DNA of 64,000 nucleotides from Alloalcanivorax marinus (GCF_016906305.1 NZ_JADDOL010000001.1:1-64000), one strand, 5' to 3'; numbered from the stretch's first letter, positions 26,317-34,995 are shown. Numbers and translations: made by a program. The notes: generated from the sequence alone by a model not told the origin.

Positions 26317-26844
26317 ATGTCCACGTTTCTGGTGAAGATGCTGTTGTCCGTCGCGGTGGTGGTGGGCGCTCTGGTGTTGTCGTCGTTGTTGCGGGGGGTG
26401 ACGCGGCGGTTGGGCGCTCGGCGCGGTTTGGCGCGGGGGCGGGTGTTCCAGGTGGCGGTGCTGATCAATGTGCTGTGCCTGGTGTTGAGCGTGCTGCTGC
26501 TGGGCGTGGTGTGGGGCTTGAGCGGCGACGGCTTCATGGTGTTCGCCACCTCCCTGGTGGCGTTGCTGGGCGTGGCGCTGTTCGCCAGCTGGTCGATGCT
26601 GAGCAATGCCACGGCGGCGGTGATTCTGTTTTTCAGCGCGCCCTTTCGCATCGGCGACCGCATCCGTTTTCTTGATGGCGACAATACGGTGACCGGCTGC
26701 ATCCGCCATATGGGGCTGGTGTTCGTGGTGCTGGAGGACCAGGAGGGCCATCATTACACCCTGCCCAACAACCTGCTGTTGCAGAAAACCGTGATCCAGT
26801 TGCGCGGCGAAGGCATTCCCGCCGATCAGAAGCACTGCCGTTGA
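26317..26844 (+). CDS. Small MscS-family mechanosensitive channel protein
   Basis: This 175-aa protein has three predicted membrane helices and a short MscS-type beta domain. The pore-helix and following region SMLSNATAAVILFFSAPFRI with GDRIRFLDGD and LPNNLLLQKTVIQL matches small-conductance channel proteins. The C-terminal alpha/beta domain of E. coli MscS is absent, so it is a minimal form. The GTG at 26314 is an alternative start. It is expected to protect against osmotic downshock; it is not obviously operonic with neighbours. Confidence 0.8.
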   Translation: MSTFLVKMLLSVAVVVGALVLSSLLRGVTRRLGARRGLARGRVFQVAVLINVLCLVLSVLLLGVVWGLSGDGFMVFATSLVALLGVALFASWSMLSNATAAVILFFSAPFRIGDRIRFLDGDNTVTGCIRHMGLVFVVLEDQEGHHYTLPNNLLLQKTVIQLRGEGIPADQKHCR

Positions 26845-26883
26845 TGGATCGCCGTTGAGCCCCCGCCTTCGAGGACACCCGCC

Positions 26884-27237
26884 ATGCCGCCGATTCTGAC
26901 CACCGTTTGTCTGCTCACCCTGAGCAATATTTTCATGACCTTCGCCTGGTACGGCCATCTGAAGAACATGGCGCACAAGCCGTGGATCGTGGCGGCGCTG
27001 GTCAGTTGGGGCATCGCCCTGTTCGAGTATCTGCTGCAGGTGCCGGCCAATCGCATCGGTCACCAGGTGCTGAACGTGGGTCAGTTGAAGATCACCCAGG
27101 AGGTGATCACCCTGGCCGTGTTCGTGCCTTTTTCGGTTTTTTACCTGAAGGAAAAGCTCAGCTGGGATTACCTGTGGGCGGGGCTGTGTCTGCTGGGCGC
27201 GGTGTTTTTCATCTTCCGCGGCCGTCTGATGGGCTGA
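26884..27237 (+). CDS. DMT-like small membrane protein (DUF486)
   Basis: This 117-aa protein has four predicted membrane helices and matches the DUF486 family: FMTFAWYGHLKNM, LVSWGIALFEYLLQVPANRI and VFFIFRGRL. Members resemble half-size drug/metabolite transporters and probably dimerise. Function is not established. It lies 39 bp after the mscS-like gene in the same direction. Confidence 0.85.
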   Translation: MPPILTTVCLLTLSNIFMTFAWYGHLKNMAHKPWIVAALVSWGIALFEYLLQVPANRIGHQVLNVGQLKITQEVITLAVFVPFSVFYLKEKLSWDYLWAGLCLLGAVFFIFRGRLMG

Positions 27238-27290
27238 GCCCGGCCGCCGGGGCGGGTATAGTAAGCGGCGACCACCAAGGAGGAAGACGC

Positions 27291-27599
27291 ATGCGCATAT
27301 TGATGATGGGGCTGCTGGCGGGATCGCTGGCGCTGACCGGCTGCCAGAGCGGCCGCACCGCCCACCCGCTGCCGGATGCCTGTTTCCAGGCCCCGGACAC
27401 CGGCCGGTGCCGGGCGGCCATGCCGCGTTACTATTACGACGCGGACGCGGACCGTTGCGAGCAGTTCACCTGGGGCGGCTGCGAAGGCAGCGTGCCGTTC
27501 GAGACCCTGGACGCCTGCATGGCCACCTGCTACGCGCCGGCACCGGATTTGCAAGGCGATTCGCAAGAGGGCGACGGCCAGGGCAGTGACATGCCGTGA
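27291..27599 (+). CDS. Kunitz/BPTI-domain lipoprotein
   Basis: This 102-aa protein has a lipoprotein signal (LALTGC, lipid Cys 18) and a single Kunitz domain at about 29-81. Cysteines 31, 40, 56, 64, 76 and 80 give spacings 9-16-8-12-4; BPTI has 9-16-8-13-4. RYYYD, EQF and WGGC match the core motif, and the P1 residue after the second Cys is Arg 41, as in trypsin-type inhibitors. An AGGAGG site precedes ATG 27291. It probably sits on the outer membrane and inhibits serine proteases, perhaps from predators or hosts (inference). Its stop overlaps the next gene by 4 bp (GTGA). Confidence 0.88.
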   Translation: MRILMMGLLAGSLALTGCQSGRTAHPLPDACFQAPDTGRCRAAMPRYYYDADADRCEQFTWGGCEGSVPFETLDACMATCYAPAPDLQGDSQEGDGQGSDMP

Positions 27600-27931
27600 A
27601 CGAGCACAGCCGGCAAATGCTGAGGGTGGTGTACGCCCTGCTTTTGATCGGCCTGCTCACCGGCGGCCTGACCGCCCTGGTGGGGGCCGTGATCGCCCAC
27701 CTGAACGCGCCCGAGGCGGGGGAGCCGGAACGCTCCCACTACCGTTTTCAGTACCGGACGTTCTGGATCGGTTTGCTGTATTACCTGATCGCCGGCGTCA
27801 CCACCCTGGCGCTGATCGGCTGGCTGCTGCTGGTGATCATCGTGATCTGGTGGCTGGTGCGCTGCGTGCGCGGGCTGCGCGACGTGGCCCGCGACCGGCC
27901 ACCGGCCAACCTGACCACCTGGGGGTTCTAG
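27596..27931 (+). CDS. Small membrane protein (two to three helices)
   Basis: This 111-aa protein starts with GTG overlapping the stop of the Kunitz gene, so the two are coupled. It has a helix at about 9-34, a charged loop with HYRFQYRTFWIGLLYY, and a long second hydrophobic segment (about 60-85), then a basic tail. It resembles DUF4870-like membrane proteins of gammaproteobacteria, but I do not assign a function. Coupling to an envelope protease inhibitor is suggestive only. Confidence 0.7.
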   Translation: MNEHSRQMLRVVYALLLIGLLTGGLTALVGAVIAHLNAPEAGEPERSHYRFQYRTFWIGLLYYLIAGVTTLALIGWLLLVIIVIWWLVRCVRGLRDVARDRPPANLTTWGF

Positions 27932-28015
27932 CCGTCGGCGGCCCCCGGGGACTTTGTCATAAAATCGTTATCGGAGCCGGTCACACTGCCGGGTCCGCCA
28001 ATCGGGAGACCTTTC

Positions 28016-28786
28016 ATGGCTTTACTGCGTTCGTTCGTGTTGATTCTGGGTTCCGCGCTGTTGCTTTCGGCCTGCGCCCGCAGCCCGGTGGTGCAGCTCT
28101 ATGACGGCGCCGCGAAACCGGACGCCCAGGTGCTGACGGTGCGCGTGCCGTCGGATCTGGAAGTGTTCACCATCAACGGCCAGGAGGTGGACGGCGTGAA
28201 CACCTTCTTCAGCAGCGGCTACAAGGACCTCAAGCTGGCCCCCGGCCGCTACGAAATCATGGCCTACTACAAGCGCCTGTGGGATCTGGACGCGGACAAC
28301 CACGAGGTGCTCAAGTCCGACCCGGCCAAATTCACCGTGGACGGCGCCGCCGGTGAGTTCTACCGGCTGGCCTTCGACCGCCCCGAAAACGTGGATCAGG
28401 CGCGGGTGCTGGCGGAGGACTTTTCCGGCCGGGTGGAGAACGTGACCACCGGCGAAAGCCATCCCTCCGAGCCCAGCGGTCTGGTGCTGAACCGGGGCAT
28501 TCTGGCGCCGATCACCGGCACCGAGGTGGAACAGAAAACCTCCCGGGCGATCACCCCGCAGGGCGGTGGCGGCACCGAGCAACCGGCCTTCGCCGGCCGC
28601 GCCAAGGTGACCACCGTGGCCCCCGCCGGCCAACCGCCGGCCACCCCCGCCCGGCCGGCACCGGCACCTGCTCCCGCCCCCGCGCCGGCCGGCAAGAGCG
28701 CCAGCTATCTGGACACGCTGAAGGCGCAGTGGAACCAGGCCACCCCGGAAGAGCGCCGTGAATTCCTGCAGTGGATTTCTCAATAA
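28016..28786 (+). CDS. DUF2057-family lipoprotein with Ala-Pro linker
   Basis: This 256-aa protein has a lipobox (LLLSAC, Cys 20) and a beta-rich N-terminal part typical of DUF2057 (YccT-like): VPSDLEVFTINGQEV, LKLAPGRYEIMAYY and FYRLAFDRPENVDQA. A low-complexity Pro/Ala linker (about 203-226) leads to a short C-terminal helix. The linker probably spans periplasm or peptidoglycan. Function is not known. A REP-like element follows immediately. Confidence 0.8.
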   Translation: MALLRSFVLILGSALLLSACARSPVVQLYDGAAKPDAQVLTVRVPSDLEVFTINGQEVDGVNTFFSSGYKDLKLAPGRYEIMAYYKRLWDLDADNHEVLKSDPAKFTVDGAAGEFYRLAFDRPENVDQARVLAEDFSGRVENVTTGESHPSEPSGLVLNRGILAPITGTEVEQKTSRAITPQGGGGTEQPAFAGRAKVTTVAPAGQPPATPARPAPAPAPAPAPAGKSASYLDTLKAQWNQATPEERREFLQWISQ

Positions 28787-28820
28787 CGCTTTGAGCCGCA
28801 AGCGGTAGGGGCGACCCTGC

Positions 28821-28874
28821 AGGAGCGACTTCAGTCGCGATATCAGGGCCATGATCGCGACTGAAGTCGCTCCT
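28821..28874. repeat. REP-like palindrome
   Basis: Arms 28821-28841 (beginning AGGAGCGACTTCAGTCGCG) and 28854-28874 are a perfect 21-bp inverted repeat with a 12-bp spacer. The GAGCGACTTCAGTCGCGA core is like the repetitive extragenic palindromes common in Pseudomonas and relatives. It lies between convergent genes. The right arm ends inside the stop codon of yjbQ. Confidence 0.75.
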
Positions 28875-29325
28875 ACGGTAGCTCCGACGACGCCGCGTGG
28901 CGCCCGCCCTGCCCCTGCAGTGTCGCCACGATCCGCCGGCCACCGGCGTGATCGCGGTGCTCGCACAGATAAATGCCCTGCCAGGTGCCCAGCGCCGGTG
29001 CGCCGTCACGGATCGGTAACGTCAGACTCTCGCCGATCAGTACCGTCTTGATGTGCGCCGGCATGTCGTCCGGGCCTTCCAGGGTGTGCGCATAGTAGGG
29101 CGCGTTCTCCGGCACCATCACGTTGAAGTGCCGCTCCAGGTCACCGCGCACGTCCGGGTCCGCGTTTTCGTTGATCGCCAGGGACGCGGAAGTGTGCTGG
29201 ATGAACAGGTGCAGCAGACCCACGCTCAGTTCGCGCAGCTCCGGCAGTTCACCGAGCACCTCCCGGCTGATCAGGTGGAAGCCCCGCGGGCGCGGGGCCA
29301 GGGTCAGAATCCGTTGCTGCCACAT
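28873..29325 (-). CDS. yjbQ: YjbQ family protein (UPF0047)
   Basis: This 150-aa protein of the YjbQ/UPF0047 family has the conserved core LFIQHTSASLAINENADPDV, HTLEGPDDMPAHIK and GTWQGIYLCEHRDHAGGRR. Members carry a His-rich site and show weak thiamine-phosphate synthase activity; the true role is unclear. The stop codon falls at the edge of a REP element, and the last ten residues look divergent. Confidence 0.88.
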   Translation of the reverse strand: MWQQRILTLAPRPRGFHLISREVLGELPELRELSVGLLHLFIQHTSASLAINENADPDVRGDLERHFNVMVPENAPYYAHTLEGPDDMPAHIKTVLIGESLTLPIRDGAPALGTWQGIYLCEHRDHAGGRRIVATLQGQGGRHAASSELP

Positions 29326-29353
29326 GGCCGCTCTCGCTTAACGTTATGGCCGC

Positions 29354-30325
29354 TCAGGCGCTGGTCAGACCGTTGACCAAGTTGCGCGGCTGGCCGTTCT
29401 GCCAGGCGCGCAGATTGGCCACCACCCCGTCCAGCAGGCGCTGGCGGGATTCGCGGCTGACCCAGGCGCTGTGCGGCGTGATGATCAGGTTGGGCAGATC
29501 CTCCGCCAGCAGCGGATGGTCCGCCGGCGGCGGCTCCTGGCTGAGCACGTCCAGGGCGGCGCCGCCCAGGGTGCCCTCGCGCAGCGCCCGGGCCAGGGCC
29601 GGCTCGTCCACCAGCCCGCCCCGGGCGGTGTTGATCAGACCGGCGCCGGGCTTCATGGCGGCCAGAAAATCCGCGTTCACCAGCTTGTCGGTTTCCGCGG
29701 TCAGCGGGCAATGCAGGCTGATCAGGTCGGAGCGCGCCAGCAGCTCGTTCAGGGGCACCCTGTCCGCCTGCGGCGCGGCACCGGGGCGCAGCGATTGCGC
29801 CACCAGCACGGTCATGCCGAACGCCTTCGCCAGCGCTTCCACCCGACGGCCCAGATCGCCGTGGCCGATCAGCCCCAGGGTCTTGCCGTTGAGATCAAAC
29901 ACCGGGTGGTCCATGCGGCAGAACATGGACGAGCGGGGCCAGGCCTGGCGCGCCTCGCGATCGTACTGGTGCCAGCGGGTGGCCAGCCCGAGCATCAGCG
30001 CCAGGGTGTGCTGGGCCACCGTTTCGGTGCCGTAGCCGCTCACGTTGCAGACCACCACGCCTTGCCGGCGGGCGGCCTCCAGGTCCACGTTGTTGGTGCC
30101 GGTGGCGGAGATGCAGATGAGCTTGAGATCCGGTGCCGCCGCCAGCGCTTCCGCGTCGATCACCACCTTGTTGGTGACCGCCACGGTGGCGTCCCGCAAA
30201 CGGTTTTTTACAGCGTCCGGGCCGGTTTGCTCGTAGTATGTCCAGTGGGACAGTTGGCGCTCCAGGGCCGAAGAATCCAGTTCGTCGAGCTTCAGGGTCT
30301 GACTGTCGAGAATCACGCCTTTCAT
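29354..30325 (-). CDS. D-2-hydroxyacid dehydrogenase (hydroxypyruvate/glyoxylate reductase-like)
   Basis: This 323-aa NAD(P)-dependent enzyme has the cofactor motif GLIGHGDLGRRVEAL (about 151-165) and the catalytic set: Arg in NTARGGLVDE, Glu in LDVLSQEPPP and His in ITPHSAWVS. Overall form resembles glycerate dehydrogenase HprA. It probably reduces hydroxypyruvate, glyoxylate or a related 2-oxoacid. It lies 28 bp after yjbQ in the minus direction and is divergent from the DUF523 gene. Confidence 0.9.
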   Translation of the reverse strand: MKGVILDSQTLKLDELDSSALERQLSHWTYYEQTGPDAVKNRLRDATVAVTNKVVIDAEALAAAPDLKLICISATGTNNVDLEAARRQGVVVCNVSGYGTETVAQHTLALMLGLATRWHQYDREARQAWPRSSMFCRMDHPVFDLNGKTLGLIGHGDLGRRVEALAKAFGMTVLVAQSLRPGAAPQADRVPLNELLARSDLISLHCPLTAETDKLVNADFLAAMKPGAGLINTARGGLVDEPALARALREGTLGGAALDVLSQEPPPADHPLLAEDLPNLIITPHSAWVSRESRQRLLDGVVANLRAWQNGQPRNLVNGLTSA

Positions 30326-30364
30326 GAAAACACCATCGCCGTCGGTGATCCGCAGGGGAGACCC

Positions 30365-31045
30365 ATGCTACCGGATTTGCTGCAGCAAATGGGCTTTATC
30401 GCCGCCGACCGGGAGGTCGATCGGCCAGCGGTGGGCGTGAGTGCCTGCCTGATCGGCCGGCCGGTGCGCTACGACGGTGGCCACCGGCGCCACGCCCGGG
30501 TGCACGACGAACTGGCCGGCCTGGTACGGCTGGTGGAGGTGTGTCCGGAGGTGGCCGTGGGCCTGCCGGTACCGCGCCCGCCGATCCAGGTGGTACAGAT
30601 CAAGGGCGCCCGGCGCGTGCGTCATGTGACCGCGCCGCGCCAGGATCTCACCGAGGCCCTGGCCGACCAGGCCGGCGCCGTGGGCCCTGCCATCAGCGGC
30701 TTCGTGGTGAAAAGCCGCTCACCCAGCTGCGGCCTCGGCACCACCCCCGTGCACGACGACCAGGGCCGCCCCTTCGCCCTCGGCGACGGTGCGTTCGCCG
30801 GCGCCCTGGCACGGCGCCACCCCGATCTGCCAATGGCCAACGACAGCGACCTGGACGCGCCCCTGTTCACCCAGGCGTTTTTGTTGCGGGTGTTCTGTCA
30901 CCACCATTGGCGCACCCATGGCGCGGACGGGCTGACGACCCTGCGCGCCCGCAGCGGCCGCCTTGACGAACCGTTGCTGTCCGGTACGCGACGCTTTCTC
31001 GACCGGCTTGCCGCTATCGAAAAGCCATTAACGCCAGCGCGCTAA
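30365..31045 (+). CDS. DUF523-domain protein
   Basis: This 226-aa protein contains a DUF523 domain: VGVSACLIGRPVRYDGGHRR, LVEVCPEVAVGLPVPRPPIQ and FVVKSRSPSCGLGTTPV, with conserved Cys residues that suggest metal or thiol chemistry. The short C-terminal part (FCHHHWRTHG) does not correspond to a full DUF1722 domain. The ATG at 30365 fits the domain start. Function unknown. Its last 32 bp overlap the convergent DUF4112 gene. Confidence 0.82.
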   Translation: MLPDLLQQMGFIAADREVDRPAVGVSACLIGRPVRYDGGHRRHARVHDELAGLVRLVEVCPEVAVGLPVPRPPIQVVQIKGARRVRHVTAPRQDLTEALADQAGAVGPAISGFVVKSRSPSCGLGTTPVHDDQGRPFALGDGAFAGALARRHPDLPMANDSDLDAPLFTQAFLLRVFCHHHWRTHGADGLTTLRARSGRLDEPLLSGTRRFLDRLAAIEKPLTPAR

Positions 31046-31469
31046 TCAAACCGAAAAGCAAGGAAAGGCCCACCAGCGTTTTCCAGGGAAAGGGCTTCTT
31101 CTCCTCGCGTCCCAGCTCGCGCAACAACTCCGCGCGCAGCAGCCGGGTGTTGCGGGTGTTGGCCTTGTAGATGGCGTCAAAGGCGTCGCCCACCACCGGC
31201 ACCAGGCCACCGACGAAGTCGATCAGCATATTGCGCAGCATGCGCCGCTGGGTGGTGCCGCTGGCCCCGGCCCGCCGCGCCTCCACCAGCACGTAACCGG
31301 ACAAAATGAAGCCGGCCAGATCACCGATGCCGGGGATCAGGCCGATCAGCGCCTCCGCGCCCAGCTCGAAACGGGTGAACGGAATACGGAGGCTGGAATC
31401 GGTGAAGCGGCTGAAGCGGTCCAGCCGCCGCAGCACCGCTTCCTGTCGGGCCCGGCGTTGTTCATCCAT
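31014..31469 (-). CDS. DUF4112 small membrane protein
   Basis: This 151-aa protein has the DUF4112 signature: LIGLIPGIGDLAGFILSGYV (about 43-62) and GGLVPVVGDAFDAIYKANTR (about 91-110), with a C-terminal membrane helix. Function unknown. It is 15 bp from speA in the same direction, so it may be the downstream gene of a speA operon. Confidence 0.85.
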   Translation of the reverse strand: MDEQRRARQEAVLRRLDRFSRFTDSSLRIPFTRFELGAEALIGLIPGIGDLAGFILSGYVLVEARRAGASGTTQRRMLRNMLIDFVGGLVPVVGDAFDAIYKANTRNTRLLRAELLRELGREEKKPFPWKTLVGLSLLFGLISALALMAFR

Positions 31470-31484
31470 GGTTGGTTTCCGCCT

Positions 31485-33362
31485 TTATTCCAGGTAGGTG
31501 TAGCCGGCGAGCCCGTCGCGGATCTCACCGAGAAAACGCTGCCGCTCGTCGTCGCGCAGCTGCGAATGGTGGCAACGTTCCTCCAGGGTGGCGAGCAGTC
31601 GCTCCGGATCGAAGTTCACGTAGCGCAGCACCGAGCTCACGGTGTCGCCCTGGATCGCATGGGTCAGCTCGATCTCGCCGCGCGCGTTCAGGTTCACATC
31701 CACCGAATCGGTGTCGCCGAACAGGTTGTGCATGTCGCCGAGAATTTCCTGGTAGGCGCCCACCATGAAAATGGCCAGATGACCGTTCAGGGTCTCCGGC
31801 AGCGGCAGGGTGGCCTCCACGCCCTCGCCGTCCACGTACTGGTCGATGCGACCGTCGGAGTCGCAGGTGATGTCCTGCAGCACCCCGCGCCGGGTGGCGG
31901 GCTGGTCGAGGCCGGACAGCGGGAGCACCGGAAACACCTGATCGATGCCCCACACATCCGGCACCGACTGGAACACGGAAAAATTCACGAACAGCTTGTC
32001 GGCCAGCAGTTCGTTGAGGCGGTCCAGCAGTTCCCGCTGCTGACGCCGGCGCGGGTCGAGCCGGTCGCGCAGGGCCAGCAGGCCGTTGATGTAGAGCTGC
32101 TCACCGGCGGCGCGGCCCCGGATATCCAACTCACCGTTCAGGTAGCGGCGGTGCAGATCCTGCCAGGCGCCCACCAGCTCCGGGTGAATCTCCAGCAGAT
32201 TGACCCCGCCGCTCTCCAGCAGGCCGTTGAGCCGCCACAGTTCACGCAGCTCGATGCAGGCGTCCGCTTCCGGTTCCGCCACCGGCGCCGCCGCCATCCG
32301 TTCCTCGTCGGTGATGTTGAGCAGCAGCACCGCGTGGTGGGCGGTGAGCGCCCGCCCGGACTCGGAGATCAGGTGCGGCTCCGGCAGGTCGTGCCGGGCG
32401 CATTGTTCGGCCAGGGTGTGCACGATGTGCCAGGCATAATCCGCCAGGTTGTAGTTCATCGAGCAGTAGGAACGGGAGTGGGTGCCTTCGTAGTCCACCC
32501 CCAGGCCGCCGCCCACGTCCACCGTGTCCAGCGCCGCGCCCAGGCCGCGCAGTTCGGTGTAGTAGCGGGCCGCCTCGCGCATGCCGGCCTTGATGTCCTG
32601 AATGTTGGCGATCTGCGAGCCCAGGTGAAAATGCAGCATGCGCAGGCAGTCCAGCTTGCCGGCGCGGCGACAGTGTTCCACCGCCTGCAGTAACTGCGGC
32701 GCGCTGAGACCGAATTTGGATTTCTCGCCGCCGGTGTTCTGCCAGTTGCCCTTGCCGATGCTCATCAACCGCACCCGCAGGCCGATGCGCGGCGCCACTT
32801 CCAGGGCTTCCGCCTCCGCCAGCAACATGGGCAGCTCGGACAGTTTCTCCACCACGATCTGCACCTGCAGGCCGAGTTTCTCGCCCATCAGCGCCAGGCG
32901 CAGGTACTCCCGGTCCTTGTAGCCGTTGCAGACCACCGTGTCGCCGGGGTTGGAGAGCGCCAGCACCGCCAGCAATTCCGGCTTGGAGCCGGCCTCCAGG
33001 CCGACCCGCTCGCCTTCTTCCCGGGCGCGCAGGATTTCGTGCACCACCCGCCGTTGCTGGTTGACCTTGATCGGATAGACCGGCGTGTAATGGCCCCGAT
33101 AGTCGTGATCCTCGATCGCGCCGCGGAAGGCGCCGGCCAGGCGTCGCACCCGGTCGCGCAGGATGCCCGAGAAGCGGGCCAGCACCGGCGTGCGCAGGCC
33201 CGCCGCGCGGCAGGCGGCGAGTACCGCTTCCAGGGTCGCCTCGTCGCCGTCCGCCCCCTGGGGCCGCACCCGCAGATGGCCGTCGCCGCCGATCCGGAAA
33301 TAGCCGTCGCCCCAGCGGTCCACATTGTAGATGGCGTCGAACGGGGTGGGGGTCTGACTCAT
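31485..33362 (-). CDS. speA: Biosynthetic arginine decarboxylase SpeA
   Basis: This 625-aa PLP enzyme decarboxylates arginine to agmatine, the first step to putrescine and spermidine. Landmarks are the PLP Lys in VYPIKVNQQRRVV (about 97-109), GSKPELLAVLAL, FHLGSQIANI, VDVGGGLGVDYEG and ISESGRALTAHHAVL. Length fits the family (about 630-660). It is divergent from spermidine synthase speE, which gives a local polyamine locus; agmatinase is not in the window. Confidence 0.95.
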   Translation of the reverse strand: MSQTPTPFDAIYNVDRWGDGYFRIGGDGHLRVRPQGADGDEATLEAVLAACRAAGLRTPVLARFSGILRDRVRRLAGAFRGAIEDHDYRGHYTPVYPIKVNQQRRVVHEILRAREEGERVGLEAGSKPELLAVLALSNPGDTVVCNGYKDREYLRLALMGEKLGLQVQIVVEKLSELPMLLAEAEALEVAPRIGLRVRLMSIGKGNWQNTGGEKSKFGLSAPQLLQAVEHCRRAGKLDCLRMLHFHLGSQIANIQDIKAGMREAARYYTELRGLGAALDTVDVGGGLGVDYEGTHSRSYCSMNYNLADYAWHIVHTLAEQCARHDLPEPHLISESGRALTAHHAVLLLNITDEERMAAAPVAEPEADACIELRELWRLNGLLESGGVNLLEIHPELVGAWQDLHRRYLNGELDIRGRAAGEQLYINGLLALRDRLDPRRRQQRELLDRLNELLADKLFVNFSVFQSVPDVWGIDQVFPVLPLSGLDQPATRRGVLQDITCDSDGRIDQYVDGEGVEATLPLPETLNGHLAIFMVGAYQEILGDMHNLFGDTDSVDVNLNARGEIELTHAIQGDTVSSVLRYVNFDPERLLATLEERCHHSQLRDDERQRFLGEIRDGLAGYTYLE

Positions 33363-33494
33363 GGGCTTTCCTTCGGCGACGAATGGCTGCGGATAACAAG
33401 GTTATCGGCATTATGCCTGGACGGGCGCTGGCAAATCATCCTTGCCGCCGTACAATGCCGGTCTTTGAGACTTTCACGCAGCGGACCCCGTGTT

Positions 33495-34352
33495 ATGGCT
33501 ACCCAAGACGACAACTGGTTCATCGAACATTTCGACTCCGCCGGCACCGCCTTCGGCCTGCGCCTCAAGCGCAAGCTGGAAGAGGCGCGCACGCCCTACC
33601 AGCACATCGAGATGTGGGACACCGAGACCTTCGGCTACCTGATGACCATCGACGGCGCCACCATGCTCACCACCCGGGACAACTTTCTCTACCACGAGAT
33701 GATGGCCCACCCGGCCCTGTTCAGTCATGCCGGGGCCCGCAACGTGCTGATCATCGGCGGCGGCGACTGCGGCACCCTGCGCGAGGTGCTGCGCCACGGC
33801 GGCGTGGCCAGCGCCATCCAGATCGACATCGACGAGCAGGTGACCCGCTATTCGGAGAAATACTTTCCGGAACTGTGCGAGTCCAACGACGACCCGCGGG
33901 CGGAGCTGCGCTTCGAGGACGGCGTCAAGTTCATGCAGGAGTGCGACGCGGAGCGCTTCGACGTGATCATCGTCGACTCCACCGACCCGGTGGGTCCGGC
34001 GGAGGGTCTGTTCAAGGCCGAGTTCTTCCGCCACTGCCACCGCGCCCTGGCGGACGGCGGCGTGCTGGTGCAGCAGTCCGAATCACCGCTGCTGCACAGC
34101 GACACCATCATTCGCGACCTGCACCACAACATGCGCGAGGCCGGCTTCAGCCACACCCGTACCCTGCCGTTCCCGCAGCCGGTCTATCCGAGCGGTTGGT
34201 GGAGCTGCACCCTGGCGGGCAAGAACCGGGACGTGGGCGCCTTCCGCGAGGGCGACGCCGCCGGCAAGGACTTCGCCACCCGCTACTACAGCGCCGACAT
34301 CCATCGCGGCGCACTGGTGCTGCCGCCGTTCATGCAGGACGCGTTGTCCTGA
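33495..34352 (+). CDS. speE: Polyamine aminopropyltransferase (spermidine synthase) SpeE
   Basis: This 285-aa enzyme transfers an aminopropyl group from decarboxylated SAM to putrescine. The SAM-binding GGGDCGTLREVLRHGG (about 84-99), the catalytic-Asp segment VIIVDSTDPVGPAEGLF (about 158-174) and the N-terminal WFIEHF are typical. The ATG at 33495 gives the normal family length; the frame is open much further upstream, antisense to speA. The ribosome site is weak. Confidence 0.95.
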   Translation: MATQDDNWFIEHFDSAGTAFGLRLKRKLEEARTPYQHIEMWDTETFGYLMTIDGATMLTTRDNFLYHEMMAHPALFSHAGARNVLIIGGGDCGTLREVLRHGGVASAIQIDIDEQVTRYSEKYFPELCESNDDPRAELRFEDGVKFMQECDAERFDVIIVDSTDPVGPAEGLFKAEFFRHCHRALADGGVLVQQSESPLLHSDTIIRDLHHNMREAGFSHTRTLPFPQPVYPSGWWSCTLAGKNRDVGAFREGDAAGKDFATRYYSADIHRGALVLPPFMQDALS

Positions 34353-34374
34353 TCGCGGCGTCAGCCGCGATCAG
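34349..34374. terminator. Hairpin between convergent speE and HCCA isomerase genes
   Basis: CTGATCGCGGC (34349-34359) and GCCGCGATCAG (34364-34374) are a perfect 11-bp stem with a GTCA loop. It spans the stop codons of both convergent genes. No T-tail is present, so it may act as a shared mRNA 3'-end stabiliser or REP-like element. Confidence 0.5.
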
Positions 34375-34967
34375 ACCGGCTCACCGCTGAGGGCCGCTTC
34401 GACGAAGTCCAGGCGGTCCTGGCCGAAGAACATTTCCTCGCCGACAAAGAAGGTGGGCGCGCCGAACACGCCGCGCGCCACCGCCTCCCCGGTGGTTGCC
34501 TTGAGGGCGTCCTTGACCGCCGGCGTCTGGGCGCGGGCGGCCCAGTCCGCGGCGTCCAGGCCGGCTTCCGTCAGGGTGCGCCCGAGCACCTCCGGATCCG
34601 ACAGATCCCGCTCTTGCAGCCACATCCCCTCGAACAGCGCGCGCAGCAGCGTGTCGTGCTGATCGGTCCCCAAGGCCGCCGTGGCCAGCCGCATGCACAT
34701 CAGGGTGTTCACCGGGAAATGCGGGTTCATGGTCAGGGTGACGCCGTAGCAGCGGGCGAAGCGCTGCATGTCGTGGCGGCTGTAGCGGCCCTTGGCGGGC
34801 ACCGCCGCCGGTGAGGCGTTACCGGTGGCCTTGAACACGGCGCCCAGCAACATCGGCCGGTAGCGCAGGGTGGCGCCGGTACGCGCCGCCAGCGCCGGCG
34901 CCTGGGTCCAGGCCAGGTAGGAAGCCGGGCTGCCCACGTCGAAGAAAAATTCCAGGGTCTGGCTCAT
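34371..34967 (-). CDS. 2-hydroxychromene-2-carboxylate isomerase-like DsbA-family protein
   Basis: This 198-aa protein belongs to the kappa-class GST/DsbA-like fold. EFFFDVGSPASYLAW at the N terminus has the conserved Ser used in glutathione binding, and GVFGAPTFFVGEEMFFGQDR near the end carries the cis-Pro. In naphthalene degradation this family isomerises 2-hydroxychromene-2-carboxylate, but many members are general glutathione-dependent isomerases. It lies 28 bp after an SDR gene in the same direction. Confidence 0.88.
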   Translation of the reverse strand: MSQTLEFFFDVGSPASYLAWTQAPALAARTGATLRYRPMLLGAVFKATGNASPAAVPAKGRYSRHDMQRFARCYGVTLTMNPHFPVNTLMCMRLATAALGTDQHDTLLRALFEGMWLQERDLSDPEVLGRTLTEAGLDAADWAARAQTPAVKDALKATTGEAVARGVFGAPTFFVGEEMFFGQDRLDFVEAALSGEPV

Positions 34968-34995
34968 CCGTTGTCCTCGCGGTTGGCAAGCGCGT

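Noticed and set aside
28621-28690. Tandem DNA repeat or CRISPR-like repeat
   Set aside because: It is an in-frame Ala-Pro linker of the DUF2057 lipoprotein. No spacer-repeat pattern exists, and no CRISPR array is seen in the window.
29471-30364. Long plus-strand extension upstream of the DUF523 gene
   Set aside because: It lies antisense to the D-2-hydroxyacid dehydrogenase. The DUF523 domain begins only after the ATG at 30365.
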